DNA of 64,000 nucleotides from Cytobacillus solani (GCF_001420595.1 NZ_LJIX01000006.1:4885121-4949120), one strand, 5' to 3'. Shown: positions 1 to 9,903, numbered from the stretch's first letter. A program made the numbers and translations. The notes: a model not told the origin generated them from the letters alone.

Positions 1-210
1 TACACGATAGCCAATGAGTAACATCTTAAATAAAAGTACAGGATCAAGTGATTTCCTGCCGAGTTTCGAATAATATTTTTCCATTTTGTTATATACAAAA
101 GAGAAGTCTATCTTTTCATTAATTTGGCGAAGAATATGATTTGAAGGAACAAATGTATTTAAATCAATAAACTCTAGTTTACTTTGATATTCATCTTTAC
201 GACCCATCAT
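1..210 (-). CDS. IS1182-type transposase, N-terminal part (runs off left edge)
   Basis: The minus strand encodes about 70 residues beginning MMGRKDEYQSKLEFIDLNTF and continuing to LDPVLLFKMLLIGYRV at the window edge. This N-terminal block is typical of IS1182-family (IS5-like DDE) transposases. Either ATG at 205-210 could be the start. The rest of the gene, including the DDE residues, lies outside the window, so intactness cannot be judged. The family call rests on the conserved N-terminal pattern only. Confidence 0.75.
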   Translation of the reverse strand, partial: MMGRKDEYQSKLEFIDLNTFVPSNHILRQINEKIDFSFVYNKMEKYYSKLGRKSLDPVLLFKMLLIGYRV

Positions 211-220
211 AAAAATTCCC

Positions 221-293
221 CCAATACAAAACCTGTATAGAATAATTAAATTCTACACAGGTATTGGTAAATCCTATTAGTTTGTCAACAGCC
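221..293. mobile_element. Right end of the IS1182-like element
   Basis: Between the transposase start and the next gene there is an imperfect inverted repeat: arms at 231-242 and 251-262, extended by CCAATAC/GTATTGG with a four-base bulge. It is followed by TTTGTCAACAGCCCC at about 279-293. A G/C-rich CTGTTGACAAA-type end is compatible with the terminal repeat of IS1182 elements. The exact terminus and target duplication cannot be fixed because the other end is outside the window. The hairpin could stop outside transcription from entering the transposase gene. Confidence 0.4.
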
Positions 294-324
294 CCATAGT
301 TTGAGAGGATTTTTAATGTAAACA

Positions 325-1071
325 TTATAGAGCTGTCCAGCCACCATCAATGACAAGCTCTGCACCTGTCATAAAGCGTGATTCATCCGACGCAAGGAAT
401 AATACACCGTAAGCAACATCTTCAGGTTGTCCGAAATAAGGAAGTTGTGTAAATGTTTTATAGAAAGGCAGTGCATCCTTGAAAGAGTCAGCCGTCATTG
501 GTGTTTCAATAATACCAGGATGAACAGAATTCACCCTAATTTTATCCTTGCCATATTCTACAGCAGCTGATTTTGATAATGAGCGTAATGCACCTTTTGC
601 AGCTGTATATGGGCTTGACCCAGCCATCCCAACAATTCCACCGATTGAGGAAATATTAATTAAGGATCCGCCGCCTGCCTTTTGCATTTCTGGAATCACA
701 TACTTCATTCCTAGGACACAACCGTTTAAGTTAATATCCATAACCTTATTCCACTCAGCCATTTCCATTTGTGTCATTGTTTTTGGACTTGCTATTCCAG
801 CATTATTAACTAATATATCGACTTTACCGTACATATCAACCGCTGTTTGAATAACGTTCTTCCACTCTTCTTCTGAAACGACATTGTGCTTCAAGCCAAT
901 GGCTTCACCGCCACTTGCTTTGATTTCATTGATTACTTCCTGCAGCACATCATCTTTAATATCTGTCGCAACAACCTTTGCTCCTTCTTCTGCAAAAAGC
1001 TTCGCCTCAGCTGCTCCCATACCTAATGCTGCACCCGTAATAATCGCTACTTTACCAGATAAACGTCCCAT
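325..1071 (-). CDS. SDR-family NAD(P)-dependent oxidoreductase
   Basis: A 248-residue classical short-chain dehydrogenase. It shows the cofactor motif TGAALGMG near residue 14, the NNAG motif, the catalytic Ser in NISSIGG, and YTAAK (Tyr-x-x-x-Lys). The C-terminus ends in a typical GAELVIDGGWTAL. The open frame extends 30 codons upstream, but the ATG at 1071 has the ribosome site (AAAGGGAG) and begins the family's usual MGRLSGKVAIITG, so I use it. It is closest in style to glucose-1-, cyclopentanol- or hydroxysteroid-type dehydrogenases. The substrate cannot be told from sequence. It stands alone next to the IS end. Confidence 0.85.
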   Translation of the reverse strand: MGRLSGKVAIITGAALGMGAAEAKLFAEEGAKVVATDIKDDVLQEVINEIKASGGEAIGLKHNVVSEEEWKNVIQTAVDMYGKVDILVNNAGIASPKTMTQMEMAEWNKVMDINLNGCVLGMKYVIPEMQKAGGGSLINISSIGGIVGMAGSSPYTAAKGALRSLSKSAAVEYGKDKIRVNSVHPGIIETPMTADSFKDALPFYKTFTQLPYFGQPEDVAYGVLFLASDESRFMTGAELVIDGGWTAL

Positions 1072-1292
1072 TATAATCTCCCTTTCATTTAGAAAACTCG
1101 TATACTTATTTTTCAAAAAATTCATTTTAAAATGAATACCTAGGATAAATTTATTATACATAAATATATCTATTTTGTGAAGTTATATACATCATGTCAA
1201 TAATATAATCCTTTGCTATTTTTTTAAAACAGTGTCACAACTATTCACCCTTCATCGTCTTGAGTTATGAAAGAATAAAAGGAGGTTATTAT

Positions 1293-2615
1293 ATGACACA
1301 AACATGGGATATTGTCATTGTTGGCGGTGGATTAGCAGGCTATGTTGCAGCTAACTATTTAATGAATACGAATTTATCTATTTTAATTTTGGAAAAGGGA
1401 AAAAGTGTTGGCGGAAGGGCTAGAACAAATAAGATGAATGGACAGCATTTCAATCTTGGCCCTCATGCCCTTTATAAAAAAGGAAAAGCCAGGTTCATTC
1501 TCGAAGATTTAGGTATTCATCTTAATGGGAAATCCCCTAAACTAGGCGGCACATTAATTGAAAACAATGTTGAATACACTGCCCCATTTTCTCCTTTTGA
1601 ACTATTCACAACTAGATTTCTACATTCGAAAGAGAGGATGGAGTGGATTGCCGTTATATTGAAAATCATGAGTGCAGATCCTGAAAAATTAACAAACCAA
1701 ACTTTCCAACAATGGGTTCATCAAATGACCAAATCAAACACTATTAAGTCATTACCTTATACGCTTGGCAGACTTGCCACCTATTGTCATGCTCCAGAAA
1801 AGATAAGCGCAAGAGTAGCAGTATCACATTTAAAATATGCGATGGGAGGCGTACTATATCTTGATGACGGCTGGCAGACGATCATTGACCAGCTTCACAA
1901 TAAAGCAATTGTCTCCGGAGTTCATGTTCATTCACATACTCTTGTTGAACAAATGGAACGCGACCCCAAAAAGGACCAATTTAAATTTACTCTATCCAAT
2001 GGCGAAGAAACTCTTGGAAAATATGTGATTTGTACAACTGGTCCAAACGAACTTATTCATATGTTAGGGGAAAAAGCGAGCCTTCCTAATAGGGATTTTT
2101 TTGCTCAAATAACACCTGTAAAGGGGGCAACATTAGATGTCGCTTTAACACAGCTGCCTATTCCAAAGCAATTGTTCGCTATGGGGACCACGGACCCTCT
2201 CTATTATTCTGTTCATTCCACTTACGCCCGCCTCTCTGATCATACAAAGAATGCAGTGCTGCATGTATTTAAATATCATTATCCAAATGAACATGTTGAT
2301 GGACCAAGTGTAAAAAACGAGCTTGAACAATTTTTAGATAGACTGCAGCCAGGCTGGCAGCAATATGTCATTTCAAAACGCTTTATCCCTGACATTACGG
2401 TAAATCAGCGCTTACCGCAAATAGGAGATGAGCTTAATCTTCATCGTTCTAAAACAGAAATTCCGGGATTATATATAGCAGGGGATTGGACTTCTCCCCA
2501 CTCGATTCTGGCAGAAGGAGCCATTAGCAGCGGAAAACAAGCAGCTGAAGAAATCATTTTAAACGAAGAGAGGAAAAATAGTGCAAATTACAACGGAAGA
2601 GTACCAGCTATTTAA
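1293..2615 (+). CDS. FAD-dependent oxidoreductase, phytoene desaturase / protoporphyrinogen oxidase-like
   Basis: A 440-residue flavoprotein of the amine oxidase/CrtI-like superfamily. The N-terminus has the dinucleotide-binding fold IVIVGGGLAGYVAANYL, then ILEKGKSVGGRA (FAD ribose contact and GGRA motif). The C-terminus has the second FAD motif GLYIAGDWTSPHSILAEGAISSGKQAAEEI. A TTG upstream at 1260 is open, but AAAGGAGG sits 5-7 nt before the ATG at 1293, so this start is chosen. No carotenoid or heme genes adjoin it, so the substrate is unknown. The gene is convergent with mqo and shares its terminator. Confidence 0.75.
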   Translation: MTQTWDIVIVGGGLAGYVAANYLMNTNLSILILEKGKSVGGRARTNKMNGQHFNLGPHALYKKGKARFILEDLGIHLNGKSPKLGGTLIENNVEYTAPFSPFELFTTRFLHSKERMEWIAVILKIMSADPEKLTNQTFQQWVHQMTKSNTIKSLPYTLGRLATYCHAPEKISARVAVSHLKYAMGGVLYLDDGWQTIIDQLHNKAIVSGVHVHSHTLVEQMERDPKKDQFKFTLSNGEETLGKYVICTTGPNELIHMLGEKASLPNRDFFAQITPVKGATLDVALTQLPIPKQLFAMGTTDPLYYSVHSTYARLSDHTKNAVLHVFKYHYPNEHVDGPSVKNELEQFLDRLQPGWQQYVISKRFIPDITVNQRLPQIGDELNLHRSKTEIPGLYIAGDWTSPHSILAEGAISSGKQAAEEIILNEERKNSANYNGRVPAI

Positions 2616-2640
2616 ACCATTGTTATTATGTAAAAATAAA

Positions 2641-2687
2641 ATTGTCCCTATTAGGTATTAAGATACCCATAGGGACAATCTATTTTT
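2641..2687. terminator. Bidirectional terminator between the FAD oxidoreductase and mqo
   Basis: The perfect 11-bp arms ATTGTCCCTAT (2641-2651) and ATAGGGACAAT (2669-2679) enclose a nested GGTAT/ATACC stem. A T-run follows on the plus side and A-rich sequence lies on the other side, so it can serve both convergent genes. Confidence 0.85.
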
Positions 2688-2715
2688 TCAATACAGCGTA
2701 TCTGCAACCAAAGAA

Positions 2716-4224
2716 TTAACTATAAACCAATTCTTTTTCGCTCTTTTCGCTTAAACCAAGCGTCTGTGCTGTTGATGTATGAATATCTTGGAAAAGTTCA
2801 GGATTTTCCGTTAGTGACACGCCATAAGAAGGAATCATTTCCTTTATTTTTGCTTCCCATTTAAACATATGCTCTGGGAAGCATCTTTCTAATACCTCCA
2901 GCATTACGTGTACGGCAGTAGAAGCACCTGGAGAAGCGCCAAGAAGAGCAGCCACAGATCCATCCGCAGCACTAACCACTTCTGTTCCAAATTGGAGCGT
3001 TCCTTTACCTGCATCTGTATCTTTAATAACTTGTACACGTTGACCTGCTACCACGATATCCCAATCCTCAAGCTTTGCATTCGGAATAAACTCGCGTAAT
3101 TCTTCCATGCGCTTTTCATTTGATAACATCACTTGCTGAATCAGATATTTGGTCAATGCCATTTCTTTTACACCTGCTGCCAGCATTGTAATGACATTAT
3201 TCGGTTTTACGGAACCGATCAAGTCTAAATTTGAACCTGTTTTAAGGAACTTTGGTGTGAAGCCAGCAAACGGTCCAAACAGCAATGATTTCTTATTATC
3301 AATAAATCTTGTGTCCAGATGCGGAACAGACATTGGAGGAGCTCCAACTTTTGCCTTTCCGTATACTTTTGCATGATGCTGTTCGATTATTTCTGGATTA
3401 TTACAAACCATAAATAATCCGCTCACCGGGAATCCGCCAATATGCTTTGATTCAGGAATACCGGTTTTTTGCAGTAAAGGCAGACTTCCACCGCCCCCGC
3501 CAATAAAGACGAATTTTGCTGTATGAGATTCTGTTTTGCCGCCATCAATATCACGGACTTTCACTTCCCACAAGCCGTCGTTCGTACGTTTAATATCCTC
3601 CACGCTATGCTTGTAATTGATCTCAACACTGTTTCTCGTTAAGTGGTCAAACAGCATGCGTGTTAATGCACCAAAATTGACGTCCGTTCCAGAGTCAATC
3701 TTTGTTGCCGCAATCGGTTCATTCGAAGTACGGCCTTCCATGATAAGCGGAATCCATTTCTTCAGTGTTTCAGGATCATCAGAAAATTCCATACCTTGAA
3801 ACAGAGGATTGTTTGACAGCGCTTCCAATCGTTTTTTCAAATAGGATACGTTTTCTTCCCCTTGAACTAAACTCATATGTGGGATTGGCATGATAAAGTC
3901 TTGCGGATTATGAATCAGATTGTTGTTAACAAGATATGCCCAATACTGTCTTGAAAGCTGAAACTGCTCATTCACCTTTATCGCTTTGCTAATGTCTATC
4001 GATCCGTCTGGTTTTTCGGATGTATAGTTAAGCTCGCACAGTGCCGCATGACCCGTCCCCGCGTTATTCCACTCATTCGAGCTTTCTTCCCCAGCATTTG
4101 CAAGTTTTTCAAACACTTTAATTTCCCATTCCGGTGCTAATTCTTTCAGTAAAGATCCTAAAGTTGCGCTCATAATTCCGGCACCAATTAAGATAACGTC
4201 TGTTTTGTTCTGTACGCTGCTCAT
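2716..4224 (-). CDS. mqo: Malate:quinone oxidoreductase
   Basis: A 502-residue Mqo, the membrane-associated FAD enzyme that oxidises malate to oxaloacetate and passes electrons to menaquinone. It has the N-terminal FAD motif [17 protein letters not shown], the family block [18 protein letters not shown], the glycine-rich [17 protein letters not shown], and the C-terminal [17 protein letters not shown]. Length and layout match the family. The ATG at 4224 is preceded by GGAAGG. It is transcribed alone and converges with the oxidoreductase at 1293. Confidence 0.97.
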   Translation of the reverse strand: MSSVQNKTDVILIGAGIMSATLGSLLKELAPEWEIKVFEKLANAGEESSNEWNNAGTGHAALCELNYTSEKPDGSIDISKAIKVNEQFQLSRQYWAYLVNNNLIHNPQDFIMPIPHMSLVQGEENVSYLKKRLEALSNNPLFQGMEFSDDPETLKKWIPLIMEGRTSNEPIAATKIDSGTDVNFGALTRMLFDHLTRNSVEINYKHSVEDIKRTNDGLWEVKVRDIDGGKTESHTAKFVFIGGGGGSLPLLQKTGIPESKHIGGFPVSGLFMVCNNPEIIEQHHAKVYGKAKVGAPPMSVPHLDTRFIDNKKSLLFGPFAGFTPKFLKTGSNLDLIGSVKPNNVITMLAAGVKEMALTKYLIQQVMLSNEKRMEELREFIPNAKLEDWDIVVAGQRVQVIKDTDAGKGTLQFGTEVVSAADGSVAALLGASPGASTAVHVMLEVLERCFPEHMFKWEAKIKEMIPSYGVSLTENPELFQDIHTSTAQTLGLSEKSEKELVYS

Positions 4225-4906
4225 AATAACCTTCCTTATCCGCTATATTCGCCAAAAAATGTAGGCATTGCTGCATAGGTGGCAACTAATCTTGGAGCCA
4301 CTTAGGAACACACCTTCTCTGTATTAATTATATAACTACCTCATAGTCTATTATAATTATTAATAGATTAAAATATCTACTAATTTCTGATAATAATAAA
4401 CTATTTAAATTTGGTAAAAAGGTGGGCAGCCTTTCCATTTGTGAAAAACAGGAATATTAAGAGATGAATATATTAATGATATAACTAGTTACAATTCCTA
4501 ATTGAAATATTAAGAAAATACTTTTATTTTCCATTTAATAGTAATTCTTGTTATTTTATGAAACTACTAAGTAGTTATACACGTATTACATCATGTTCGT
4601 GAATAAGTGGTTTTTGAATAAAGCTCTATTAATTGCAAGCATTATTAATAGTGTATCACGCTGGAGAAAAAGAATAATGGAATGAAAAGTGCATCTTAAA
4701 ATTTTGAAAAGGCATTCGTATGCAAGATAAAGAGAAGGCTGGTGAAATTCAGCAATAAACAACTAAATATAATAAAAATATTTTTCTAATAAAGCAGTTC
4801 AAATTAATCTAGAGAAAACTATCATTATTCTTATTGTCTTCAACATTCTAAAAAACCATTTAATCAAAACAAATGTTAGTATTACATAACTGAAGGAGGA
4901 ACACTC
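4225..4906. other. 682-nt AT-rich divergent intergenic region
   Basis: This lies between the divergent mqo and subtilase genes. On the mqo side an inverted repeat GTGGC/GCCAC at about 4276-4303 could form a leader hairpin. The rest is strongly AT-rich and contains only very short open frames. I see no known riboswitch or RNA gene, although its length leaves room for long leaders or a small RNA. Confidence 0.4.
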
Positions 4907-7900
4907 GTGAGAAACATTTGGAAAAAATCACTAGCCGTTGCTGCATCTGCTATACTAGTTGTCCCTTCGTTAGCTAGCGCTGCTGAAAATAATCAAGATT
5001 ATAGCAGTATTGCAGCGAGCAAAGAGGCCATCGTAAAAAACTTAGCTAAATCTGAAGCAGAGCTAAAACTCGAAGCATATAAAAATAACAAAAAAAGTAA
5101 TGAAACCCTTGATGTAGACACATTAATCATTAAATATAACAAGGCTATCCCAAGAAACATTCATAAAAAAGCAGGAACTCAAGTTATTAATTCGTTTCCT
5201 GGACTAGGCTACGATGTTGTCTATGTTCCGAAAAAACGCAAATTAAGCGATGTCTTAAAAACTTATAAGAAGCAAGCAGAAATTACATCCATCACCCCAA
5301 GTGTCAAATATAAAAAATTTGGTGAAGTTGATCCGAAAAAAAATAAAATGTATCATTTGCAAATATTAAATATTGATAAGGCTTTAAAATATGCTGGAAA
5401 GCATCAAGTAACGGTTGCTGTCATTGATGCTGGTGTTAACTATCGACATCCTGATTTATCAGCACAAGTTGTAACACCTTATAATGCAGCAGCACCAGCG
5501 AAATCAAGCATTCCTGATCTTCACGGTACACATGTAGCTGGAATCATTGCAGCAACAGCTAATAATGGCATTGGTGGACACGGAGTGAATCCGAATGCAA
5601 AAATCTTGCCAATTGATGTTTTTGGTGGACAACCATTTGCAAATGATTACATAATTGCCCAAGGCATTTTGCATGCGATCGAGAAAAAAGTAGATGTCAT
5701 TAATATGAGCCTTGGTGGTCCTTCTAGTTCACCAATTACTGCTGACGCTGTCCAAAAAGCAATTGATGCTGGTATTACGGTTGTTGCAGCAGCTGGAAAT
5801 GAATCTACTGATGAGTATTCCTATCCTGCAGCTTATCCAGGTGTAATTAGTGTAGGAAATATTAATAGTAAAAAACAGCTGTCTGAGTCATCTAACTATG
5901 GCCCTAGTGTAGATATTGTTGCTCCTGGTGAAGATATTTATAGTTCTGCTTATACAGACAATAAGCCCAACACTTTCATGCAATTAACTGGAACATCAAT
6001 GGCTTCTCCTGTCATAGCTGGTACTGTTTCACTATTAAAATCGAAATATCCGAATTTAACACCATATGAAATTGAATATATTATTGAAAATACGGCAACT
6101 GATTTAGGTGAAAAAGGGTATGATCCTATATTTGCAAATGGATTGATCAACCCTGTTGCAGCTTTACAATTTGATATAAAAAAGCTTCCTAAGTATAAAA
6201 AGCTGAAAGGCATTGAACAAATTAATACAGCAAAGCCTCTGAAAGAGCAAGGTGAAAATATTGAAAAAGGAAAATTAACTGCACAAGAGGAATCACATTA
6301 TTATAAAATCCCTGTTAAAAACGGGCAGCATGTTCAAACCGTATTAGATCCTGCTAAAAATTATGACTACAAAATGGATTTTTATTTTTATCCTAAAGGC
6401 TCTGAGGCAAAAACTGTCGAGCCAATAAAAATGAATAGGGCAAAAGCAGGTGAGCAAGAAGCATACTTATTTAGTGCAGAGAATGAAGGTACTTTAGTTA
6501 TCGGTATTACTGATGTAAACGGAAATTATAGTAAATCAGGTAAATCTACATATACCTTTAAAGCGGAGAAATTCGCCCAATTAATACCAAATTCTAACTC
6601 AATCCAAAGTCCTATCGAAGTAAAAGCATTCCCTTACTCTTCTAAGCAGCAAAAAAATGAACCATTAACACTTTTTAACACAGACAATATGCCTGATTAT
6701 GATTACTTTGCTTTCGAAGTTGCTGAACCAACCATATTATCAACATCATTAGATGGCATACCTGGTGTAAATTCTTCCCTTTTTGTTTCCATGCTTAACG
6801 ATGAAGAAACAGAGCCCATTTTACTCGCAAATGCCGAAGATAATGGAATAGGAAATGAAAAACATCTTTCATTCCAAGCTGAGCCTGGAGTTAAGTACTT
6901 ATTAACAGTATCAAATGAGAATATGCTAGACTTTGATTTTGATATTGGCTCTCTTTTAGGTGAGGGATTGGGTATAGAAGGAACGGAAGAAGAAATTTCT
7001 TTTGACTATAATGCTTATCCTTATAATTTAAAAATTGAACAAGTTCAGCTTCCTCAGGATGAAGATGGTCTACCATTAAATTTGGAGGAACAAGATACTA
7101 CTGATCATGCAAACAAGATCGATGAGCTATTGAGCGAAGAGGATGATTTCTTTTCTGAAATACAAACTGAGGCTATTCGTAAAAATGCAATTCCACTAAC
7201 AGAAAAAGAGCAAAAAGGATTTTTCCAAATTTCCGGGGATAAGGACTATTATTCCATTAACCCTTCTGAAGATTCCATTTATAGTCTATTTGCACAAAAA
7301 GGATCTGGTCAACAAATAAATACGACAATTTATGAGTATGATTCAGAATCAAAAATGCTAATACCTTATCAAAGCATGTCAAGTGGAGGAGGCCTTCTTG
7401 ACTTATTAGGAATGGCAGGCACTCCATCTCCATATGTTGCCTTAAAAAAAGATACACAGTATTTCATTGAACTAGAAAATGCTACAGGTAATATTTCTGC
7501 TGATCCTTATACACTATCAATTAAGAAAGTAACGAACTCACCTGAAAAGGATTTAGACAATAACAGCATCGAAAATGCAGTTGCCATTCAGCAGGGAAAA
7601 GTTTATGATAACTACTTCATTTATGAAGGTGATACAGATTTTTATTATTATAAACATACAGGTAAAGATCAAATTATTGATTTAAAAATTTTAGAGAAAA
7701 AATTATCTGCTCAAGAATTAAATAAATTGCCTAAAGACCTGCTAGATGAGCATATTTTCTCGGGTTTACTAATTGAAGATACAAACGGAAACAAAAAAAT
7801 TGATACTAACGAGATTAAAGCAGCCGTTCCTTTTGGAGCAAGTATATTTAATCTTTCTCCTGGGGACATTGAAGCATCCTTTAAAGCCAAAAAGGGGAAT

Positions 7901-8362
7901 GGTTATTTCATCGTTATCGAGTCCATGTTCTCTTCCCTAAACCTTAAACCTTATCAAGTTAAGTTAGTTGGCTTAAAAGATCAATTAGCTGATGAGGATG
8001 GAAAAGTGACAAATCATGTTCCTGAAAAGCCATTAAAATTGAAAAAAATAAACAATACTAAATTTGAAGGCCAAGGATATATGAATGCCGGTGTTCCATT
8101 TGGCGATATCGATCATTTCGTCCTAGACTTAAACAAGAAATCTAGAGTCTCAATGGTTCTTAATATGGAAAGTTCACTTGATGGAGTATTGAAAATCTTT
8201 AACTCAAAAGGAAAATTGATTAAGAGCTTTGACCAATATGGTGCAAATGACCAAGAATTAGCAAACGCAGAATTAGAAAAAGGTAAATATTATATCGAAG
8301 TTAGTGAAGCTTTCGGAAAAGCAAGCACATCTCCATATAAGCTTACAGTTACATTAAAATAA
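4907..8362 (+). CDS. Secreted S8 (subtilisin-like) serine protease with long C-terminal PPC-type region
   Basis: An 1151-residue exoenzyme starting at GTG after a strong AAGGAGG. There is a signal peptide over residues 1-25 (cleavage near SLASA-AEN), then an I9-like propeptide region at about 50-140. The S8 catalytic domain spans about 150-430: Asp174 in VAVIDAGV, His206 in HGTHVAG, oxyanion Asn298 in AAGNES, and Ser364 in GTSMASPV. The remaining 700 residues hold several beta-rich units resembling bacterial pre-peptidase C-terminal (PPC) domains, each with an aspartate-rich core such as SGDKDYYSI, EGDTDFYYY and FGDIDHFVL. No LPxTG, SLH or other wall anchor is visible, so it is probably released. 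It is monocistronic. Confidence 0.93.
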   Translation: MRNIWKKSLAVAASAILVVPSLASAAENNQDYSSIAASKEAIVKNLAKSEAELKLEAYKNNKKSNETLDVDTLIIKYNKAIPRNIHKKAGTQVINSFPGLGYDVVYVPKKRKLSDVLKTYKKQAEITSITPSVKYKKFGEVDPKKNKMYHLQILNIDKALKYAGKHQVTVAVIDAGVNYRHPDLSAQVVTPYNAAAPAKSSIPDLHGTHVAGIIAATANNGIGGHGVNPNAKILPIDVFGGQPFANDYIIAQGILHAIEKKVDVINMSLGGPSSSPITADAVQKAIDAGITVVAAAGNESTDEYSYPAAYPGVISVGNINSKKQLSESSNYGPSVDIVAPGEDIYSSAYTDNKPNTFMQLTGTSMASPVIAGTVSLLKSKYPNLTPYEIEYIIENTATDLGEKGYDPIFANGLINPVAALQFDIKKLPKYKKLKGIEQINTAKPLKEQGENIEKGKLTAQEESHYYKIPVKNGQHVQTVLDPAKNYDYKMDFYFYPKGSEAKTVEPIKMNRAKAGEQEAYLFSAENEGTLVIGITDVNGNYSKSGKSTYTFKAEKFAQLIPNSNSIQSPIEVKAFPYSSKQQKNEPLTLFNTDNMPDYDYFAFEVAEPTILSTSLDGIPGVNSSLFVSMLNDEETEPILLANAEDNGIGNEKHLSFQAEPGVKYLLTVSNENMLDFDFDIGSLLGEGLGIEGTEEEISFDYNAYPYNLKIEQVQLPQDEDGLPLNLEEQDTTDHANKIDELLSEEDDFFSEIQTEAIRKNAIPLTEKEQKGFFQISGDKDYYSINPSEDSIYSLFAQKGSGQQINTTIYEYDSESKMLIPYQSMSSGGGLLDLLGMAGTPSPYVALKKDTQYFIELENATGNISADPYTLSIKKVTNSPEKDLDNNSIENAVAIQQGKVYDNYFIYEGDTDFYYYKHTGKDQIIDLKILEKKLSAQELNKLPKDLLDEHIFSGLLIEDTNGNKKIDTNEIKAAVPFGASIFNLSPGDIEASFKAKKGNGYFIVIESMFSSLNLKPYQVKLVGLKDQLADEDGKVTNHVPEKPLKLKKINNTKFEGQGYMNAGVPFGDIDHFVLDLNKKSRVSMVLNMESSLDGVLKIFNSKGKLIKSFDQYGANDQELANAELEKGKYYIEVSEAFGKASTSPYKLTVTLK

Positions 8363-8394
8363 TCACCTGCCAGTTTTTAAGGTGAATTTCAAGA

Positions 8395-8414
8395 AATCGG
8401 CGCATGCGCCGATT
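8395..8414 (+). terminator. Palindrome downstream of the S8 protease
   Basis: A perfect 20-bp palindrome, AATCGGCGCATGCGCCGATT, starts 32 nt after the protease stop and is followed by a short T-containing stretch. It is the likely transcription terminator. The T-run is weak, so some readthrough into the following riboswitch-like region is possible. Confidence 0.65.
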
Positions 8415-8538
8415 ACTTTACTAGATTAATGAAAAGGAGCGAATAGGAAGAACTTCGAATAAAATTCTATAAACGTAAATATTTTCTCCATCAAACGAAG
8501 TCAACTAACAATCATTCGTAAATGATTAAAAAAATACT

Positions 8539-8609
8539 TTGACACCCTAAAAAAATGATATAAATCGTAAAATCACGAACAATTTATAAAAACAAATAAT
8601 ATTATTCGT
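8539..8609 (+). promoter_or_regulatory. Promoter-like sequence with paired PurBox-like sites
   Basis: A perfect -35 TTGACA (8539-8544) is followed by TATAAA and TAAAAT, both at non-ideal spacing. Downstream are two inverted GAAC-type boxes: ACGAACAAT (8575-8583) and ATTATTCGT (8601-8609, the complement of ACGAATAAT). They are separated by exactly 17 nt, the arrangement known for PurR boxes in Bacillus purine genes. The PurR reading is inference from motif and spacing. It is supported by the guanine-riboswitch-like sequence immediately downstream. Confidence 0.45.
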
Positions 8610-8612
8610 ATT

Positions 8613-8692
8613 TTTGTTCTCTGTATAAAGTTGGAGATATGGTCCAAAAGTTTCTACCAAACTACTGTAAATAGCCTTAGACGGGATATTTT
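8613..8692 (+). ncRNA. Purine (guanine-type) riboswitch-like element, degenerate and without a downstream gene
   Basis: The plus strand shows TATAAAG, then the P2 hairpin TTGGA-GATATGG-TCCAA, then AAAGTTTCTACC, then CTGTAAA. In the purine aptamer these are J1/2, P2 with its loop, J2/3 and loop L3, in the right order and spacing. The P3 stem pairs poorly (about three good pairs), and the J3/1-P1 strand appears as GACGGGAT instead of GACTAYGGG. P1 is therefore weak. No expression platform and no plus-strand gene follow, because the next gene is the convergent HPrK homologue. It looks like the remains of a purine-operon leader. Confidence 0.65.
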
Positions 8693-8729
8693 TATATTAA
8701 CTGCTGACTTTAAGATTTAAATGACCAAT

Positions 8730-9656
8730 TCATTTTTCGGAGATATCCTCCCTCACTCTGCTCATAAACTCCTCTGCTGCGCTGTAGCCTTGCTGCTTCA
8801 AATACCAATTGTTTGCCGCTGCTTCAATTAACCCAGCCACATCTCTTCCAGGCTGCAGCTGAATTTCAATAGATGGAATTTTACCCCCCATGTAGTCTGT
8901 ATAATGAAACTTCTGATCCAATTCATTATACAGGGCATCTTTTTCCCATCTCGTCAAATGAATATCAAGGGCTATTCGTGTCTCATCTTGAAAAGCCTTG
9001 CGACCGTACAATCGAACTACATTCAGCAAGCCAATACTTCGAAGCGCTAAAAATTCCTTTGTTTTCTCATCATGAGTACCCAAGATTGTTTGTTGACTGA
9101 GCTTCTTTAGGACAACGATGTCATCAGCAACAAGACGGTGTCCACGCCGAATTAATGTGTGTGCCGTTTCACTTTTTCCAACCCCCGAGTTCCCGCGAAG
9201 TAAGATGCCAATGCCAGACACATTCATACAAACTCCATGTACTGCAATTTCTGGAGCTAATTCCTTTAATAAATACGCATCTAATCTAGTAATAAACTCT
9301 GAAGTGGCCTCAGATCTTTTTGCCACTAACAAAGGAATACCCTGTTCGACACAATGGTGAGTTAAATAAGTAAGATCATCGTCACCAGCAGTTACAATAA
9401 AGCATGGAGGGTGATAATGAACAATGTTTCCGATTCGGACTTTACGTTCTTCTTTACTTAACTTATGCAGATAAGTAATTTCCTTTTTTCCTAGAATCTG
9501 AACTCGTTCTGTTGGAAAAAAATCAAAATGGCCTACAAATTCCAAGCCCGGGCGGTGCACACGCGACTGTGTTATTTTTTTTTGAAGCTGGCTTTGACCA
9601 GCTACTACTTTCAAGGCAAACTCACGAACCAAGTTTTCAACGGTTATCTTCTTCAC
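8730..9656 (-). CDS. hprK: HPr kinase/phosphorylase homologue (divergent, probably second copy)
   Basis: A full-length 308-residue HprK-like protein. It carries the Walker A motif GNSGVGKSET (usual GDSG), the catalytic-loop motif GHRLVADD, and the C-terminal PGRDVAGLIEAAANN. The normal HPrK signature EIRGLGIINVMTLFG is altered here to LALRSIGLLNVVRLYG: the Glu and the second Gly are replaced. Canonical HprK phosphorylates Ser46 of HPr and controls CcpA. In Bacillus that copy is linked to lgt, which is not seen here. The start is GTG after AAAAGG. It is alone, so it may be a paralogue acting on HPr, on Crh, or on another target. Confidence 0.85.
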   Translation of the reverse strand: MKKITVENLVREFALKVVAGQSQLQKKITQSRVHRPGLEFVGHFDFFPTERVQILGKKEITYLHKLSKEERKVRIGNIVHYHPPCFIVTAGDDDLTYLTHHCVEQGIPLLVAKRSEATSEFITRLDAYLLKELAPEIAVHGVCMNVSGIGILLRGNSGVGKSETAHTLIRRGHRLVADDIVVLKKLSQQTILGTHDEKTKEFLALRSIGLLNVVRLYGRKAFQDETRIALDIHLTRWEKDALYNELDQKFHYTDYMGGKIPSIEIQLQPGRDVAGLIEAAANNWYLKQQGYSAAEEFMSRVREDISEK

Positions 9657-9867
9657 CCTTTTCTCACCGTCCTAATCGTTCTTCTATAGTTGAATTATAC
9701 TGAAGTGGAATGGAAACGTCATCCATTTACCAACTTCTTCGCTAAATGAGAATGGAATATTGTATTTTGAAATCATTATTCCCTTGCCTATTGATAGAAA
9801 AAAGCAGAATAAATAAGTACATTGGATGTAAAATTACTATTTAATTAAAATAATTATTGCATTTATG

Positions 9868-9903
9868 TTGACATTAATAATTAAGCCTATATAATAATTA
9901 ATA
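9868..9903 (+). promoter_or_regulatory. ahpC promoter with overlapping PerR-box-like site
   Basis: TTGACA (9868-9873) and TATAAT (9890-9895) lie 16 nt apart. The sequence ATATAATAATTAATA at 9889-9903 overlaps the -10 and matches the PerR consensus TTATAATNATTATAA at all but three positions. Peroxide-responsive PerR repression of ahpCF is established in Bacillus. Its use here is inferred from the motif. A leader of about 95 nt follows before ahpC. Confidence 0.65.
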
